Positions 1 to 9,723 are shown, counted from the stretch's first letter. The stretch is 64,000 bases of DNA from an uncultured Acidobacteriia bacterium (GCA_903907865.1 CAIVPR010000149.1:1-64000); one strand, 5' to 3'. Numbers and translations: made by a program. The notes: a model not told the origin generated them from the sequence alone.

Positions 1-201
1 CGTCGATGATCCCCGTATAACCTGTCCGAGCCGGGATCGGGCTTGTAAAACCGTTTGTCGTCATGATGAGGTTTGCCTTTCCCGCCCTGCACTCTAATCC
101 TTGTCACACAGGCTGACTCATCAAGCTTGACACAGAGGGGTATACTTTTTCTGTGTTCGCACAAACCCTAAGCGGACACGAATACGTAAGGAGCCCACAT
201 A

Positions 202-363
202 ATGAACAAGATCGCCGCAGTAGTCCTTTTGGCCCTTGGCTGTTCCGCTGTACTCATGGCGATTCCGCCGCCCGTTCCGGAGATCGATCCGGCATCCGGG
301 GCCAGCGCTTTGGCCCTTCTCTCGGGCGCGGTTCTCGTCTTCCGCAGCCGTCGCCGCCGCTAG
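202..363 (+). CDS. VPEID-CTERM sorting-signal protein, 53 aa
   Basis: This tiny exported protein is the likely substrate of the exosortase encoded immediately downstream. Residues 1-20 form a signal peptide. The sorting motif VPEID lies at residues 25-29, then a hydrophobic helix (about 33-47) and a terminal RSRRRR cluster. That order (motif, helix, basic tail) is the C-terminal sorting signal of PEP-CTERM-type systems in the VPEID variant. The ATG has a good ribosome site, TAAGGAG, at 187-193. The mature region between signal peptide and sorting motif is only about four residues, so there is almost no passenger domain. Recognition of the motif is strong; what the processed peptide does is unknown. 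Confidence 0.85.
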   Translation: MNKIAAVVLLALGCSAVLMAIPPPVPEIDPASGASALALLSGAVLVFRSRRRR

Positions 364-370
364 CACCTCT

Positions 371-409
371 GCGATGACAGGGTGCCTAGACTTGGCACCC
401 TGTCATCGC
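371..409 (+). terminator. Perfect 16-bp hairpin between VPEID gene and exosortase
   Basis: GCGATGACAGGGTGCC (371-386) pairs perfectly with 394-409 around a 7-nt loop. No T-run follows, so it is not a classical Rho-independent terminator. It may attenuate read-through from the small substrate gene into the exosortase gene or protect the 3' end of the substrate mRNA. An in-frame ATG at 374 lies inside the stem, which argues against that start for the downstream gene. Confidence 0.6.
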
Positions 410-430
410 AAGATAGCCCCCAAATCCCCT

Positions 431-2068
431 GTGTCCAAGTTCCTCGCACGCCTCTCCTTTCTCTTCCTTCTGTTGGTATCAGAACTCCTGATCTTTTCGC
501 TGTGGCTGGACAATGACATGCTGTCAGGCCGGACTGGGCTACCAGGAGTTTTGCGCGAGTGGGGTCCTCGGAGCGTCCAAGTCAGCGTCGCGTTTGGGCT
601 CCTCCTTATCGCGATGTCGTGGGTCGCAAAGAAGGCCGACATCCTCGGCATTGCGGAAGCCGGCACCGGACAGTTTCGGCCTTCAGCCTTGGGGTTGCAC
701 TTTGGAGCGCTCGGCCTGTTCGCCCTCGCCTGCAACCGCCTCTACCAACCGTCGTCCCGAGGCGCTGGCGAAGACCTTCTGGTTGTCTGTTGGCTGGTCA
801 GCGGGCTAACCGCCCTGACCCTCGCCATTCTCGCATTCTTCCCCTTTCCCGTTTTGAGGCGGCTTGGTGGGGCCACCGGGTCGATATGGCTACCGGCGTT
901 GGGCGGTTCCATTCTCGTCGTCAGCATCCGTCATTCGACCCAGTCCCTATGGCCGGTGGCCACCAAGACCACACTCACCTTGGTCAGATGGATGCTCCAG
1001 CTCTACACCCATGACATCGTCTTCCTGCCAGGCCGCTTTCGGATCGGGACTTCGCGCTTCTATGTCGGAATCGCGCCGGAGTGTTCGGGCTTGGAGGGGG
1101 TCGCGCTCATGCTGGTCTTCGGCACCGCTTGGCTCGTCTATTTCCGCCGCGAATGCCGGTTTCCGCAAGCGCTCCTGCTGCTGCCGGTGGGTGCGGTTGT
1201 CGCCTTCCTTTTGAACTCTGTCCGAATCACAGCCTTGATCCTGATTGGCGACGCCGGAGCACCCGGAATCGCAGTTGGAGGATTCCACTCGCAGGCAGGC
1301 TGGCTGATGTTCAACCTGGTCGCCATCGGATTCGTTGTGGCGACCCGTAGTGTCCGGTGGATCTCCGCGCACCCCGCAGGCCCGGCCGTTGATATTCCTG
1401 CTGCCGGCGAAGAAGGCCGATCCAATCCGGTCGCGCCCAATCCAGTCGCACCTTGGATGCTCCCGTTCCTCGGCATTCTTACCGCAGGCATGGTTTCCAC
1501 CGCCATGACGGCAAGCTTCGAGTGGACCTATCCCCTCAGACTCGTCGTCGCCGCGACCTTGATCTACTATTTCCGTTCGACCTACCGGGATGCTGGAAAA
1601 GTCTGGCGGCCAACGTGGGAGGGTGTCGCTGCCGGCGTGGCGGTATTCGTTGCTTGGATGGCATTGGACCCGTCGCGCGGGCAGTCAGAGGCCATGCCCA
1701 GCGCATTGGCTGCGGCATCCGAGGCTCAAAGGTGGGGTTGGATCATCTGCCGAGCGCTTGCCGCCTCGGTGACGGTTCCGATCGCCGAGGAACTGGCCTT
1801 CCGGGGCTTTCTGCTCCGCCGGATCGTGTCCGAGGATTTCGAATCCGTATCGCTGAAGCGGGTGTCCTGGATCGCAATTATTGTCAGTTCCGTTGCGTTC
1901 GGACTCCTGCATGGCAACCGGTGGTTTGCGGCATCACTGGCCGGAGCTGTTTATGCGGGGGTGCAAATCCGCTCCGGCAGGATCGGCAACGCGATCCTCG
2001 CACACGCGATTACCAATGCGCTTATCGCGATCGCAGTAGTTGTCCTCGGCCAATGGCACCTTTGGTAG
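431..2068 (+). CDS. Exosortase E/protease, VPEID-CTERM system
   Basis: Membrane transpeptidase-like sorting enzyme fused to a CPBP (CAAX-type) intramembrane protease. The N-terminal half has many membrane segments and the exosortase triad: Cys218 in ECSG, Arg265 in NSVRI and His286 in GGFHSQAGW. The C-terminal half shows the CPBP motifs EELAFRG (Glu453, Glu454, Arg458), FGLLHG (His494) and HAITNA (His525). This fusion is the known exosortase E/protease type that pairs with VPEID-CTERM proteins, and the candidate substrate is the gene just upstream. It should act in the inner membrane, cleaving and possibly anchoring the substrate. I chose GTG 431 because ATG 374 sits inside the preceding hairpin; neither has a clear ribosome site, so the start is uncertain. 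Confidence 0.85.
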   Translation: MSKFLARLSFLFLLLVSELLIFSLWLDNDMLSGRTGLPGVLREWGPRSVQVSVAFGLLLIAMSWVAKKADILGIAEAGTGQFRPSALGLHFGALGLFALACNRLYQPSSRGAGEDLLVVCWLVSGLTALTLAILAFFPFPVLRRLGGATGSIWLPALGGSILVVSIRHSTQSLWPVATKTTLTLVRWMLQLYTHDIVFLPGRFRIGTSRFYVGIAPECSGLEGVALMLVFGTAWLVYFRRECRFPQALLLLPVGAVVAFLLNSVRITALILIGDAGAPGIAVGGFHSQAGWLMFNLVAIGFVVATRSVRWISAHPAGPAVDIPAAGEEGRSNPVAPNPVAPWMLPFLGILTAGMVSTAMTASFEWTYPLRLVVAATLIYYFRSTYRDAGKVWRPTWEGVAAGVAVFVAWMALDPSRGQSEAMPSALAAASEAQRWGWIICRALAASVTVPIAEELAFRGFLLRRIVSEDFESVSLKRVSWIAIIVSSVAFGLLHGNRWFAASLAGAVYAGVQIRSGRIGNAILAHAITNALIAIAVVVLGQWHLW

Positions 2069-2113
2069 CGGCGAAACAAGCCGCCACAGGCCTTCCAGCT
2101 ACAATCGGAAACT

Positions 2114-4744
2114 ATGGACGGGCCCACTCAAACCAGCCTTGGAGACTCCACCTCCGCCGAAACAGTGGCACTTCCCCCTAAATCGGCACCGCAGCCCTCT
2201 CGCCCCGTCCTGACCCAGACCTCCATTCCCGACGAGGGGCGCTTCGTGGCGGGTACGCTACTTGCCGGGCGCTACCGTATCGTCGGTCTGCTGGGCAAAG
2301 GCGGCATGGGCGAGGTCTACCGCGCGACCGACCTCGCGCTCGGCCAGGCAGTGGCTTTGAAATTTCTCCCGCCGGCCGCAGCCGACAACCCCCAGTTGCT
2401 CGAACGCTTCCACGGCGAAGTGCGCGTGGCCCGCCAAGTTTCGCACCCCAACGTCTGCCGGGTCTATGACATCGGCGAGTCCGACGGCCTCCCCTTCATT
2501 TCGATGGAGTACGTCGACGGAGAGGACCTTTCGTCCCTGCTGCTGCGCATCGGACGCCTGCCCGCCGACAAGGCAATCGACACCGCCCGCCGAATCTGCG
2601 CCGGACTCGCCGCCGCGCACTCCAAGGGCGTGATCCACCGCGACCTCAAGCCGCAGAACATCATGATGAACCGGCGGGGCGAGATCGTCATCATGGATTT
2701 CGGCCTCGCCGCCATCGCCGACCAACTTTCCGGCCCCGAAGCCCGCAACGGTACGCCCGCCTACATGTCGCCCGAGCAGTTGAAGGGCACCGAGGTCACC
2801 CCGCGCAGCGACATCTACGCACTGGGACTCGTCCTGTACGAGCTGTTCACGGGCCGCAAGCCGTACGAGGCGAAGACGGTCCGCCAGTTGATCGCGCTGC
2901 AGGAATCGGCGCAGGTCACCAGCATGAGTTCCGTCGCGGCAGATGTGGATCCGGTGGTGGACCGCGTGATTCGCCGTTGCCTCGACCCGGATCCGGCCAA
3001 ACGACCGGAATCGGCGCTGAAGGTCGCAGCGGCGCTGCCCGGCGGCGACCCCCTCGAAGCGGCGTTGGCTGCGGGCGAGACGCCGTCGCCGGAACTCGTG
3101 GCCTCGTCGGGCGAGACGGCGGGGATGGCCCCCAGACGGGCGCTGGTGTGCCTGGCTGTGGTCATCCTCAGTCTGTGTGTGGCACCGTGGCTGAAGCAGC
3201 AGAAGATCGCCTTTTACCGTGCTCCGCTGGACTACCCACCCGAGGTCCTGCGCCAGAAGGCCCGCGAAACCGCGGCGGCCCTCGGGCATACCCGCAAGCC
3301 GGCCGACTCGGAGGTCAAGCTCTTCCAGCAGTTGGAACTACTCACCTACCTTGATCTGCGACCCGAGCCGCGAAAGTGGCGCGAATGGATGGCGGCCGAG
3401 GCACCGGTCCGAGCCGCCTACCGGGAGTCCTTGTCTCCAATGGTCGCGTTGCCTTTCGGTCAGACGTCGGACAGCAACCCGCCGTTGGTGCAGCCCGGCA
3501 TGGTGGCGATGGACCTGGATGGGGCCGGCCGGCTGCGGTCGTTCACCGGTGTTCCCTACGACCATCCGGAACCCGGCCCTGGCCCGGTGGCTGTGGAGGC
3601 GGTCTTCCGGGCCGCACAACTCGACCCCGCCACATTCACGGAGACCAATCCCGGTACTCAGCCCATCACAGCCACTGACCAGTTGCGGGCTTGGAAGGGA
3701 CCGCATCCGGGAATCAAAGGGATGGATTTGACGGTGGAGATCGGGACGTGGAAAGGCCAATTGACCCACATGCGGATCATCTGGCCTTGGATGGCTGCGG
3801 CCAACAGACCCGTCCAACACCCGATCATGTTGCAGATCCGGGCGTTTCTGGACCCGTTCTTGGGCATCACGGGCATTGTGCTGGGTATCATTTTTGCCCG
3901 GCGCAATTGGAAGCTGCAGCGCGGGGACCGCCGGGGTGCCTTCGCGGTTGGCATCGCGCAAATGTGCCTGCAACTGGTCGCCTCCGGCGGGTCGATTCAT
4001 CCGGTGGTGGATGGGTCGATGGTCGATATCCTTTCGGCAGTTGTCGGCGACGCCTGCTTTGCGGGCACTGGCCTGCTCCTGCTGTATTTGGCGGCGGAAC
4101 CGGCGGTGCGCGCTCGCTGGCCGCATGCTGTGATTACCTGGAACCGGCTGCTCGCGGGGCGGTTCGGGGATGCCCAGGTCGCGTCCCACATTCTGATCGG
4201 TGCCGTGGTTGGCAGCCTGCTGTGGGTGACAGACGAGGCGCGGCTGGTGCTCTCCATCTCAAAATCGGGCTTGGACACGATGGGGGGACTGTACCTGCTA
4301 TATGGCCCGCGCCAGTGGGTGGCAGGCAATGTCGGACACGTGTCGGAAGCGCTGAAGTCCGGGCTGGTCGTGTTCGGGACGTTGTTCGCACTTCGGACTT
4401 TGTTGAAGCGCGACTGGATCGCGGCATTAGCGGCGGCCATCGTGTTCACGTTCCTGGAAGGCGGCCTCGCCAACTCGATCGACCTGGCAACCGAGATGGC
4501 CGTGACAACGGCAGCCTACACGCTGCTGATGTTCACCTTGCTGCGATTCGGCTTGGTGGCAACCATTTCGGCGGTCTTCTTCGTGAACACCATCAGCGGG
4601 ATCACCTTGGGCACGGACCCGACAACGTGGTACGCCCCGACCGGCTTCGCGACCATCGGCCTGGTATTGGTCTTGACACTATTCGCGTTCAAGCAAGCGC
4701 TGGGGCCGAACGGACTGTTCGGCCCGGACGAGGAACAGGCCTAG
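2114..4744 (+). CDS. Membrane Ser/Thr protein kinase with multi-TM C-terminal domain
   Basis: Hanks-type (PknB-like) kinase of 876 aa. The kinase domain covers about residues 53-305: glycine loop GKGGMGEVY (61-69), ATP-binding Lys83, HRDLKPQN (catalytic Asp177) and DFG (195-197), so it looks active. A transmembrane helix follows at about 343-358. Next is a 200-residue, presumably extracytoplasmic region, then a cluster of six or more membrane segments from about residue 575 to the end. The C-terminal membrane part is not a family I can name; such kinase/membrane fusions are common in Acidobacteriota and are usually sensors. The last bases overlap the stop of the convergent downstream gene (shared CTAG). 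Confidence 0.9.
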   Translation: MDGPTQTSLGDSTSAETVALPPKSAPQPSRPVLTQTSIPDEGRFVAGTLLAGRYRIVGLLGKGGMGEVYRATDLALGQAVALKFLPPAAADNPQLLERFHGEVRVARQVSHPNVCRVYDIGESDGLPFISMEYVDGEDLSSLLLRIGRLPADKAIDTARRICAGLAAAHSKGVIHRDLKPQNIMMNRRGEIVIMDFGLAAIADQLSGPEARNGTPAYMSPEQLKGTEVTPRSDIYALGLVLYELFTGRKPYEAKTVRQLIALQESAQVTSMSSVAADVDPVVDRVIRRCLDPDPAKRPESALKVAAALPGGDPLEAALAAGETPSPELVASSGETAGMAPRRALVCLAVVILSLCVAPWLKQQKIAFYRAPLDYPPEVLRQKARETAAALGHTRKPADSEVKLFQQLELLTYLDLRPEPRKWREWMAAEAPVRAAYRESLSPMVALPFGQTSDSNPPLVQPGMVAMDLDGAGRLRSFTGVPYDHPEPGPGPVAVEAVFRAAQLDPATFTETNPGTQPITATDQLRAWKGPHPGIKGMDLTVEIGTWKGQLTHMRIIWPWMAAANRPVQHPIMLQIRAFLDPFLGITGIVLGIIFARRNWKLQRGDRRGAFAVGIAQMCLQLVASGGSIHPVVDGSMVDILSAVVGDACFAGTGLLLLYLAAEPAVRARWPHAVITWNRLLAGRFGDAQVASHILIGAVVGSLLWVTDEARLVLSISKSGLDTMGGLYLLYGPRQWVAGNVGHVSEALKSGLVVFGTLFALRTLLKRDWIAALAAAIVFTFLEGGLANSIDLATEMAVTTAAYTLLMFTLLRFGLVATISAVFFVNTISGITLGTDPTTWYAPTGFATIGLVLVLTLFAFKQALGPNGLFGPDEEQA

Positions 4745-5985
4745 TTGTTGGGAATTCCAAAGATTCCCTTCAGAGACACGGGGACCGAGATTCCGATCAT
4801 GATGCCTCCGCGGTAGTGTGGCTCCAGAATCTGGCCGGTGTAGAGCGCAGTCCCGACGGCAGCACCGTTGGCGGCACTCGACGTAGTGGTGATTCCGCAG
4901 GTCTTCGCCCCGGCCGGACATTGAGTAGGGAAGCCGTCGAACGCACCCGCAAGGTTGTTGTTCATTGCTGGAACGCTGAAACCAGGGAAGAGGTTTGGGT
5001 TGGCGTTCGCCTGAACAGCGGCGATGGCTGCCGCACGGAAACCCGGAGACGGCTCCTGGAACTGGGTTAAGGTGTATCCCATCAGAACATCCAGATACTT
5101 CTGCAACCGATACGTCCCACCGAAAGTGTACCCCACCAGGGACGACCCGGTTCCGGGCGAGAATTTCAAGCTGGTGAAAACGTGGAACGGGCGGGGATCA
5201 TCAGCCCATTTCGCATCCCCCGCCGCCTTCTTGTGGAAGGGGTTTTGGAACGGCAGTTGGAACGACACGCCAGCCAGCAACTGTGGCGATGCGGCACCGA
5301 TCTGGCCCCCTTGTAGAGTGTTTGGAGAACTGCTCGTATTGAGCGTGTAGCTCGTTCGATTGGCTGTGATGAGGGAACCGATTCCGAAGACGAGGTCCAC
5401 GCCCGGAAACTGAGACTTGACCTTGAACACCCGGGAAACCGGCGTGGCCGCGGCCCAAACGTTGTCGCCCGATTCAGACGCCATCACCTGGCACCCCGTC
5501 GAATCAGCGGCTAGCAGGGTCAAGATGTTGCCCGCTACGGAACAAACGCCGGGAGGGCCGGCCGTGAAGAGCGGGGTACGACCGGATTCAGCGGTAGCGG
5601 AAAGGGGTGGGACGGGATGGCCGAGAGACTGGTCGCCTGGCCCGTCGAAGGTGATGGTCTGGGGACGCTTGGTCAACAGGAACGAGCGCTGGACCGGGGT
5701 GGCGGCCGCAACAGTTTCGCTCCCTGCTTGGTTTGCGGTGATTGTGCACAGCCCGGCCGCGACCGTGGTCAGCCTACCGTCCGGCGTCACCGTGCACACC
5801 GATGTGGTGTCAGATGTAAATGTGGGTGGTTGCCCGGAAGTGGAGGTTGCGGACAGTTGAATGGGGTCGTGCGACATCAGTTGGTCGCCAGGACTATTGA
5901 ACGTGATTGTCTGTGGATTTTTTTCGGCGGCGAGGCATCGTCCCACCAGGACCGATGCAGCGACCGCCATTCTGAGTGTCTTCAT
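4741..5985 (-). CDS. Secreted protein with two Ig-like repeats and a beta-rich C-terminal domain
   Basis: 414 aa. Residues 1-20 form a signal peptide. Two tandem repeats of about 85 residues follow, each opening with PQTITF and GPGDQ/SPGDQ-like text and each with paired cysteines. This pattern occurs in extracellular Ig-like/MBG repeats of Acidobacteriota surface proteins. The remaining 230 residues are Gly/Ser/Thr-rich with alternating hydrophobics and end in a short aromatic/hydrophobic segment, which suggests an outer-membrane beta-barrel or a surface domain. No catalytic motif is visible. It converges on the kinase gene, and the two stop codons share CTAG. Confidence 0.7.
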   Translation of the reverse strand: MKTLRMAVAASVLVGRCLAAEKNPQTITFNSPGDQLMSHDPIQLSATSTSGQPPTFTSDTTSVCTVTPDGRLTTVAAGLCTITANQAGSETVAAATPVQRSFLLTKRPQTITFDGPGDQSLGHPVPPLSATAESGRTPLFTAGPPGVCSVAGNILTLLAADSTGCQVMASESGDNVWAAATPVSRVFKVKSQFPGVDLVFGIGSLITANRTSYTLNTSSSPNTLQGGQIGAASPQLLAGVSFQLPFQNPFHKKAAGDAKWADDPRPFHVFTSLKFSPGTGSSLVGYTFGGTYRLQKYLDVLMGYTLTQFQEPSPGFRAAAIAAVQANANPNLFPGFSVPAMNNNLAGAFDGFPTQCPAGAKTCGITTTSSAANGAAVGTALYTGQILEPHYRGGIMIGISVPVSLKGIFGIPNN

Positions 5986-6048
5986 ACCCTGTCTAGCGCA
6001 GGGCGGACGCGTTTACGGACATTGTCTGCAAAAATTTTCCGTGAATTT

Positions 6049-6219
6049 CTAGCAGCACTTGGCACGGGCGTATTTGTCGCGGAACCGGGCGTCGGAAAAA
6101 CGCCGCCATTCTGCTCCGGAATCGGCCAACCCGTGAGCCGCCAAGTGCCGCGCGTAGGCGTTCTGGTCGCCGATTTCGCGCAGCAACGCCAAGACACCCG
6201 CAAGGAATCGGCGGAGCAT
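6049..6219 (-). CDS. ybdD: YbdD/YjiX family small protein
   Basis: 56-residue basic protein with the YbdD/YjiX layout (short amphipathic N-terminus, then REIGDQNAYARHLAAHG and a DKYARAKCC end). In many bacteria this family is the small partner of the CstA-type transporter and is needed for pyruvate uptake. Its ATG overlaps the cstA stop (TGATG) and is preceded by GGAGG, so the two are translationally coupled. That context supports the call more than the short sequence alone. Confidence 0.8.
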   Translation of the reverse strand: MLRRFLAGVLALLREIGDQNAYARHLAAHGLADSGAEWRRFSDARFRDKYARAKCC

Positions 6220-8237
6220 CAGTACTCCTCCGCCGTGAACCGCGTCGGCACGAACGGGGTTTCGCGGGACTCCTCGCGCCGGGCCGAGCCCAGCACGCCG
6301 ATCCACACCCGGAGCGAATCGATCAGGATCACCGCCACAAGCACCATGAAGACCCCGCAGATGGCGGCGTCGAGTTGGTTATTGAAGACCACGCGCGCCG
6401 GGGTCTTCGGCACCGCCGCCGCTGCCAGGAATCCGACGCGCGGCAAGGGCGAGAAGATCTTCTGCCACCCGGCCGTAAAGGTCACAATCACCAGCCACGC
6501 CAAGGGCACGCACGTGATCCACATGTACTTCGCACCATGTTTCTTCAGCAGAATCGTGGTGGCCACGGAGAGCGCAATCGCCGCCAGCAGCTGGTTGGCG
6601 ATGCCGAACAGCGGCCACAGGGAGTTGATACCGCCCAGCGGGTCGCGCACACCCTGAATCAGGAAGTAGCCCCAGGCGGCCACGATCGCGGCGCTGGAAC
6701 CGATGACGCCGGGCATCCAACTGGTCCGGCCCAGAGGCTCCGAAATGTTCCCCAGCAGATCCTGCAGCATGAAGCGTCCCACGCGGGTGCCGGCGTCGAT
6801 GATGGTCAGAATGAAGAGCGCCTCGAACATAATGGCGAAGTGGTACCAGAAGCCGAGCAGCGCCTCTCCCCCGCCCTGCGCGAAGATCTTGGCCATGCCG
6901 AGGGCGAGCGACGGCGCGCCGCCCGTCCTATTGAACAGCGTGACCTCGCCGACGCTCTTCGCCAAGGCCCTCATCGTGTCGGCTGTGACGGGATAGCCCC
7001 AACCGGAAATCGTGGCGACCGCCGCTTCGGCCGTCTTGCCCACCAGTCCGGCGGGCGCGTTGACGGCAAAGTAAACGCCGGGGTCGAGCGCGCAAGAGGC
7101 GATCATCGCCATGATGGCCACGAAACTCTCCAGCAGCATCGAGCCGTAGCCCACCAGCAGTGCATGGTTTTCGCGGGCGATCATCTTGGGAGTTGTGCCG
7201 GACGAAATCAGGGAGTGGAAGCCCGAAATCGCCCCGCAGGCGATAGTGATGAAGCAGAACGGGAAGATCTTGCCAGCGAAGACCGGGCCCGTGCCATCGA
7301 CGAATTTCGTCAACGCGGGCATCTGGAGGGTCGGGCGAACGGCCAGGATCCCCACCGCCAGCATCAAGATCACGCCCAGCTTCACGAAAGTGCTGAGGTA
7401 GTCACGTGGTGCCAGCAGCAGCCAGACCGGTAGGGCGCTGGCGAAGAACCCGTAGATGATGATGGCCACGGCAACCGACATCGCCGAGAGCGTGAACACG
7501 GGCGCCCAAGTCGGCGAGGAGGCAACCCACTGCCCCCCCACCACGGACGCAAGAACCAGCAGAAAGCCGAGCGCCGAGACCTCCAGCACCTTGCCGGGTC
7601 GCCAGTAGCGCAAATACAAACCCATGAAGACGGCGATCGGCATGGTGGCGGCGATCGTGAACGCTCCCCACGGGCTCCCGGCGAGCGCGTTCACCACCAC
7701 CAGCGCGACCACCGCCAAGAGGATGATCATGATCAGCAGCACCGTCACCAGAGCCACAAAGCCGCCGGTCTTGCCGATTTCGTCCTTCGCCATGCGCCCC
7801 AGCGATCGCCCGTCGCGCCGCATCGAGGCGAAGAGGATGACGAAATCCTGCACCGCGCCGCCGAGGATGGCCCCGGCAATGATCCACAGAGTCCCGGGCA
7901 GATAACCGAATTGGGCCGCAAGGACCGGTCCGACGAGGGGACCGGGTCCGGCGATGGCGGCGAAGTGGTGGCCGAAGACGATCCATTTGTTGGTCGGTAC
8001 GTAGTCGTGGCCGTTTTCGAGCCGCTCGGCGGGAGTGGCGCGGCTGGGGTCGAGGGCCATCACCTTGGCAGCTATGAAAGTTCCGTAGAACCGGTAGGCA
8101 AGCAAATAGGAGAGGGCTGCGGCGAGGACCAGCCAGAGGCTGTTGATCTGTTCCCCCCGGCTCGTGGCAACCGCTCCTAGACAAATGGCCGAGCCCGCCG
8201 CGATGGCGGTCCAACCGAGACGCTTCAACAAGGGCAT
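6219..8237 (-). CDS. cstA: CstA-family carbon starvation / pyruvate transporter
   Basis: 672-aa inner-membrane protein with about 16 predicted hydrophobic segments. The hallmark N-terminal CstA region is present ([17 protein letters not shown], then ILGGAVQDF and RRDGRSLG), as is the central [13 protein letters not shown] loop. CstA proteins import pyruvate and/or peptides when carbon is scarce. I chose ATG 8237, which puts the hydrophobic N-terminus directly after the start; the frame is open a further 20 codons upstream. It is followed by the coupled ybdD gene and is divergent from the TPR gene at 8367. Confidence 0.92.
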   Translation of the reverse strand: MPLLKRLGWTAIAAGSAICLGAVATSRGEQINSLWLVLAAALSYLLAYRFYGTFIAAKVMALDPSRATPAERLENGHDYVPTNKWIVFGHHFAAIAGPGPLVGPVLAAQFGYLPGTLWIIAGAILGGAVQDFVILFASMRRDGRSLGRMAKDEIGKTGGFVALVTVLLIMIILLAVVALVVVNALAGSPWGAFTIAATMPIAVFMGLYLRYWRPGKVLEVSALGFLLVLASVVGGQWVASSPTWAPVFTLSAMSVAVAIIIYGFFASALPVWLLLAPRDYLSTFVKLGVILMLAVGILAVRPTLQMPALTKFVDGTGPVFAGKIFPFCFITIACGAISGFHSLISSGTTPKMIARENHALLVGYGSMLLESFVAIMAMIASCALDPGVYFAVNAPAGLVGKTAEAAVATISGWGYPVTADTMRALAKSVGEVTLFNRTGGAPSLALGMAKIFAQGGGEALLGFWYHFAIMFEALFILTIIDAGTRVGRFMLQDLLGNISEPLGRTSWMPGVIGSSAAIVAAWGYFLIQGVRDPLGGINSLWPLFGIANQLLAAIALSVATTILLKKHGAKYMWITCVPLAWLVIVTFTAGWQKIFSPLPRVGFLAAAAVPKTPARVVFNNQLDAAICGVFMVLVAVILIDSLRVWIGVLGSARREESRETPFVPTRFTAEEY

Positions 8238-8280
8238 TAAATAGAGGTTGTCAGAATTGGAGACCCTGGCGCAAGGGCTG

Positions 8281-8296
8281 TGGCACGCCAGAAGCA
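8281..8296 (+). promoter_or_regulatory. Sigma-54-like -24/-12 promoter
   Basis: TGGCACGCCAGAAGCA has the invariant GG (8282-8283) and GC (8294-8295) separated by exactly 10 nt. The -24 element TGGCACG is a full consensus match; the -12 element is AAGCA instead of TTGCA. It lies 71 bp upstream of the ATG of the TPR gene at 8367 and points toward it. Confidence 0.45.
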
Positions 8297-8366
8297 TTTT
8301 TGTGGCATAATCAGGTCAACTCGTCGGCGGCGAATGCCCTGTAGGCAGGCCGCACAAGGGACGCAC

Positions 8367-9641
8367 ATGAAACGAATCGCAGCACTCGCCATCACATTGG
8401 CTTTCGGCGCCGTAGTCGCGCCAGCCCAGAATACGACTCCGCCGACCACCAGCGTGGGCACCGGAGCTTCGGGCAACAACATCGGGACGGGCGGCGGAAG
8501 CCCGAACACCGTCAGCAAGTCACCCGGCACCTCGCTGCCGACCACCCCCAGCACCACCAACTCACCCTCGAACCAGAGCGTCCAGCAACCCATTTTCCTT
8601 TCGGGCCAAGTGATGATGGACGACGGCTCCCAAGTGCCATCGAATGTGGTGATTCAGCAGATCTGCTCGGCGAGTGCGCACGCGGTGGCCTACACGGATA
8701 GCAAGGGCCACTTCTCGTTCCAGTTCGGGCAGCGGACCGGGGCCGTAATGGCGGATGCCTCCGAGGCCAGTTTTGGCGGGCGCGGGGGAGGCGGTTTCGG
8801 AGGCGGTACGTCGGCTGGCGGGTCCAACCCGCTAGCGAGCAATCCGTTCGGCAGCCAGATGAACGGTTGCGAGGTGCGGGCGGAGCTGGCTGGATACCGG
8901 TCCACCGTGGCGACGCTGTTCAACCGGACCAGCATGGACAACCCGGATGTCGGCACGCTGATCCTGCACCGGATGGGTGCCAGCGAAGGGACTTCGGTCA
9001 GCGCAACCTCGATGATGGCACCGAAGGACGCCAAGAAGGCCTACGAGCGCGCCATGCAGTCCATCCAAAAGGGCAAGATGACCGATGCCCAAAAAGATTT
9101 CGAGAAGGCCGTCACCGTGTACCCGAAGTACGCGGACGCGTGGTTGAGCCTTGGCAAGCTGCAAATGCAGCAGAAGGCATTCGAACCGGCGCGCGAGTCG
9201 TTGGCAAAGGCGATCGAGTCCGACGCCAAGCTGGTCGGGCCATACATCGAACTCGGGCTGATGGCGGCCCAGGAACGGAAGTGGGAAGAGGCCAGCCAGT
9301 ACTTGGACAAGGGCTTGAGGCTGGATCCGATCAGCTATCCGCAGGCGTGGTTCGCCTCCGCAGTGGCCAACACCAACCTGAAGAAGTACGACGCAGCCGA
9401 GAAGGCATGCCGGGAGACGATGAAGCTGGACCTGAAGCATACGATGCCGAAGGCCGTCTACATCCTCGGGATGCTGATGATCGAGAAGAAGGACTACGCG
9501 GGGGCTGCGGAACAGTACCGCGCCTACGTGAAGCTGGCACCCAACGCGCCGGAAATCGCCGCCGTGAAGGACCAATTGGGCCAGATGGAGAAGTTCCTGT
9601 CGGATACCAAGGAAGCCCGCGCCGCCCAGTCGCCGCAGTAG
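8367..9641 (+). CDS. Secreted TPR protein with N-terminal carboxypeptidase-regulatory-like domain
   Basis: 424 aa. Residues 1-21 form a signal peptide ending APAQ. A low-complexity Thr/Ser/Asn/Gly linker follows, then a beta-sandwich of the carboxypeptidase-regulatory/CNA-B type (about residues 78-200: VVIQQICSASAHAVAYTDSKG) interrupted by a glycine-rich loop. The last 200 residues are at least five TPR units (KAYERAMQSIQKGKMTDAQ onwards). This combination is common in Acidobacteriota periplasmic proteins, probably as a scaffold for envelope complexes. A sigma-54-like promoter precedes it, and ATG 8367 places the signal peptide at the N-terminus. Confidence 0.8.
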   Translation: MKRIAALAITLAFGAVVAPAQNTTPPTTSVGTGASGNNIGTGGGSPNTVSKSPGTSLPTTPSTTNSPSNQSVQQPIFLSGQVMMDDGSQVPSNVVIQQICSASAHAVAYTDSKGHFSFQFGQRTGAVMADASEASFGGRGGGGFGGGTSAGGSNPLASNPFGSQMNGCEVRAELAGYRSTVATLFNRTSMDNPDVGTLILHRMGASEGTSVSATSMMAPKDAKKAYERAMQSIQKGKMTDAQKDFEKAVTVYPKYADAWLSLGKLQMQQKAFEPARESLAKAIESDAKLVGPYIELGLMAAQERKWEEASQYLDKGLRLDPISYPQAWFASAVANTNLKKYDAAEKACRETMKLDLKHTMPKAVYILGMLMIEKKDYAGAAEQYRAYVKLAPNAPEIAAVKDQLGQMEKFLSDTKEARAAQSPQ

Positions 9642-9723
9642 CGGGATCTAGTACCAGGGACGGTCTCGAACCTGAAAACTATTTCGGGGTCGAGTGCATC
9701 TATTCGGCTGGAGGGATTAAAAG

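Noticed and set aside
127-146. TTGACA and TATACT as a promoter for the VPEID gene
   Set aside because: The two boxes are only 8 bp apart, too close to be a -35/-10 pair; the TATACT alone is weak evidence.
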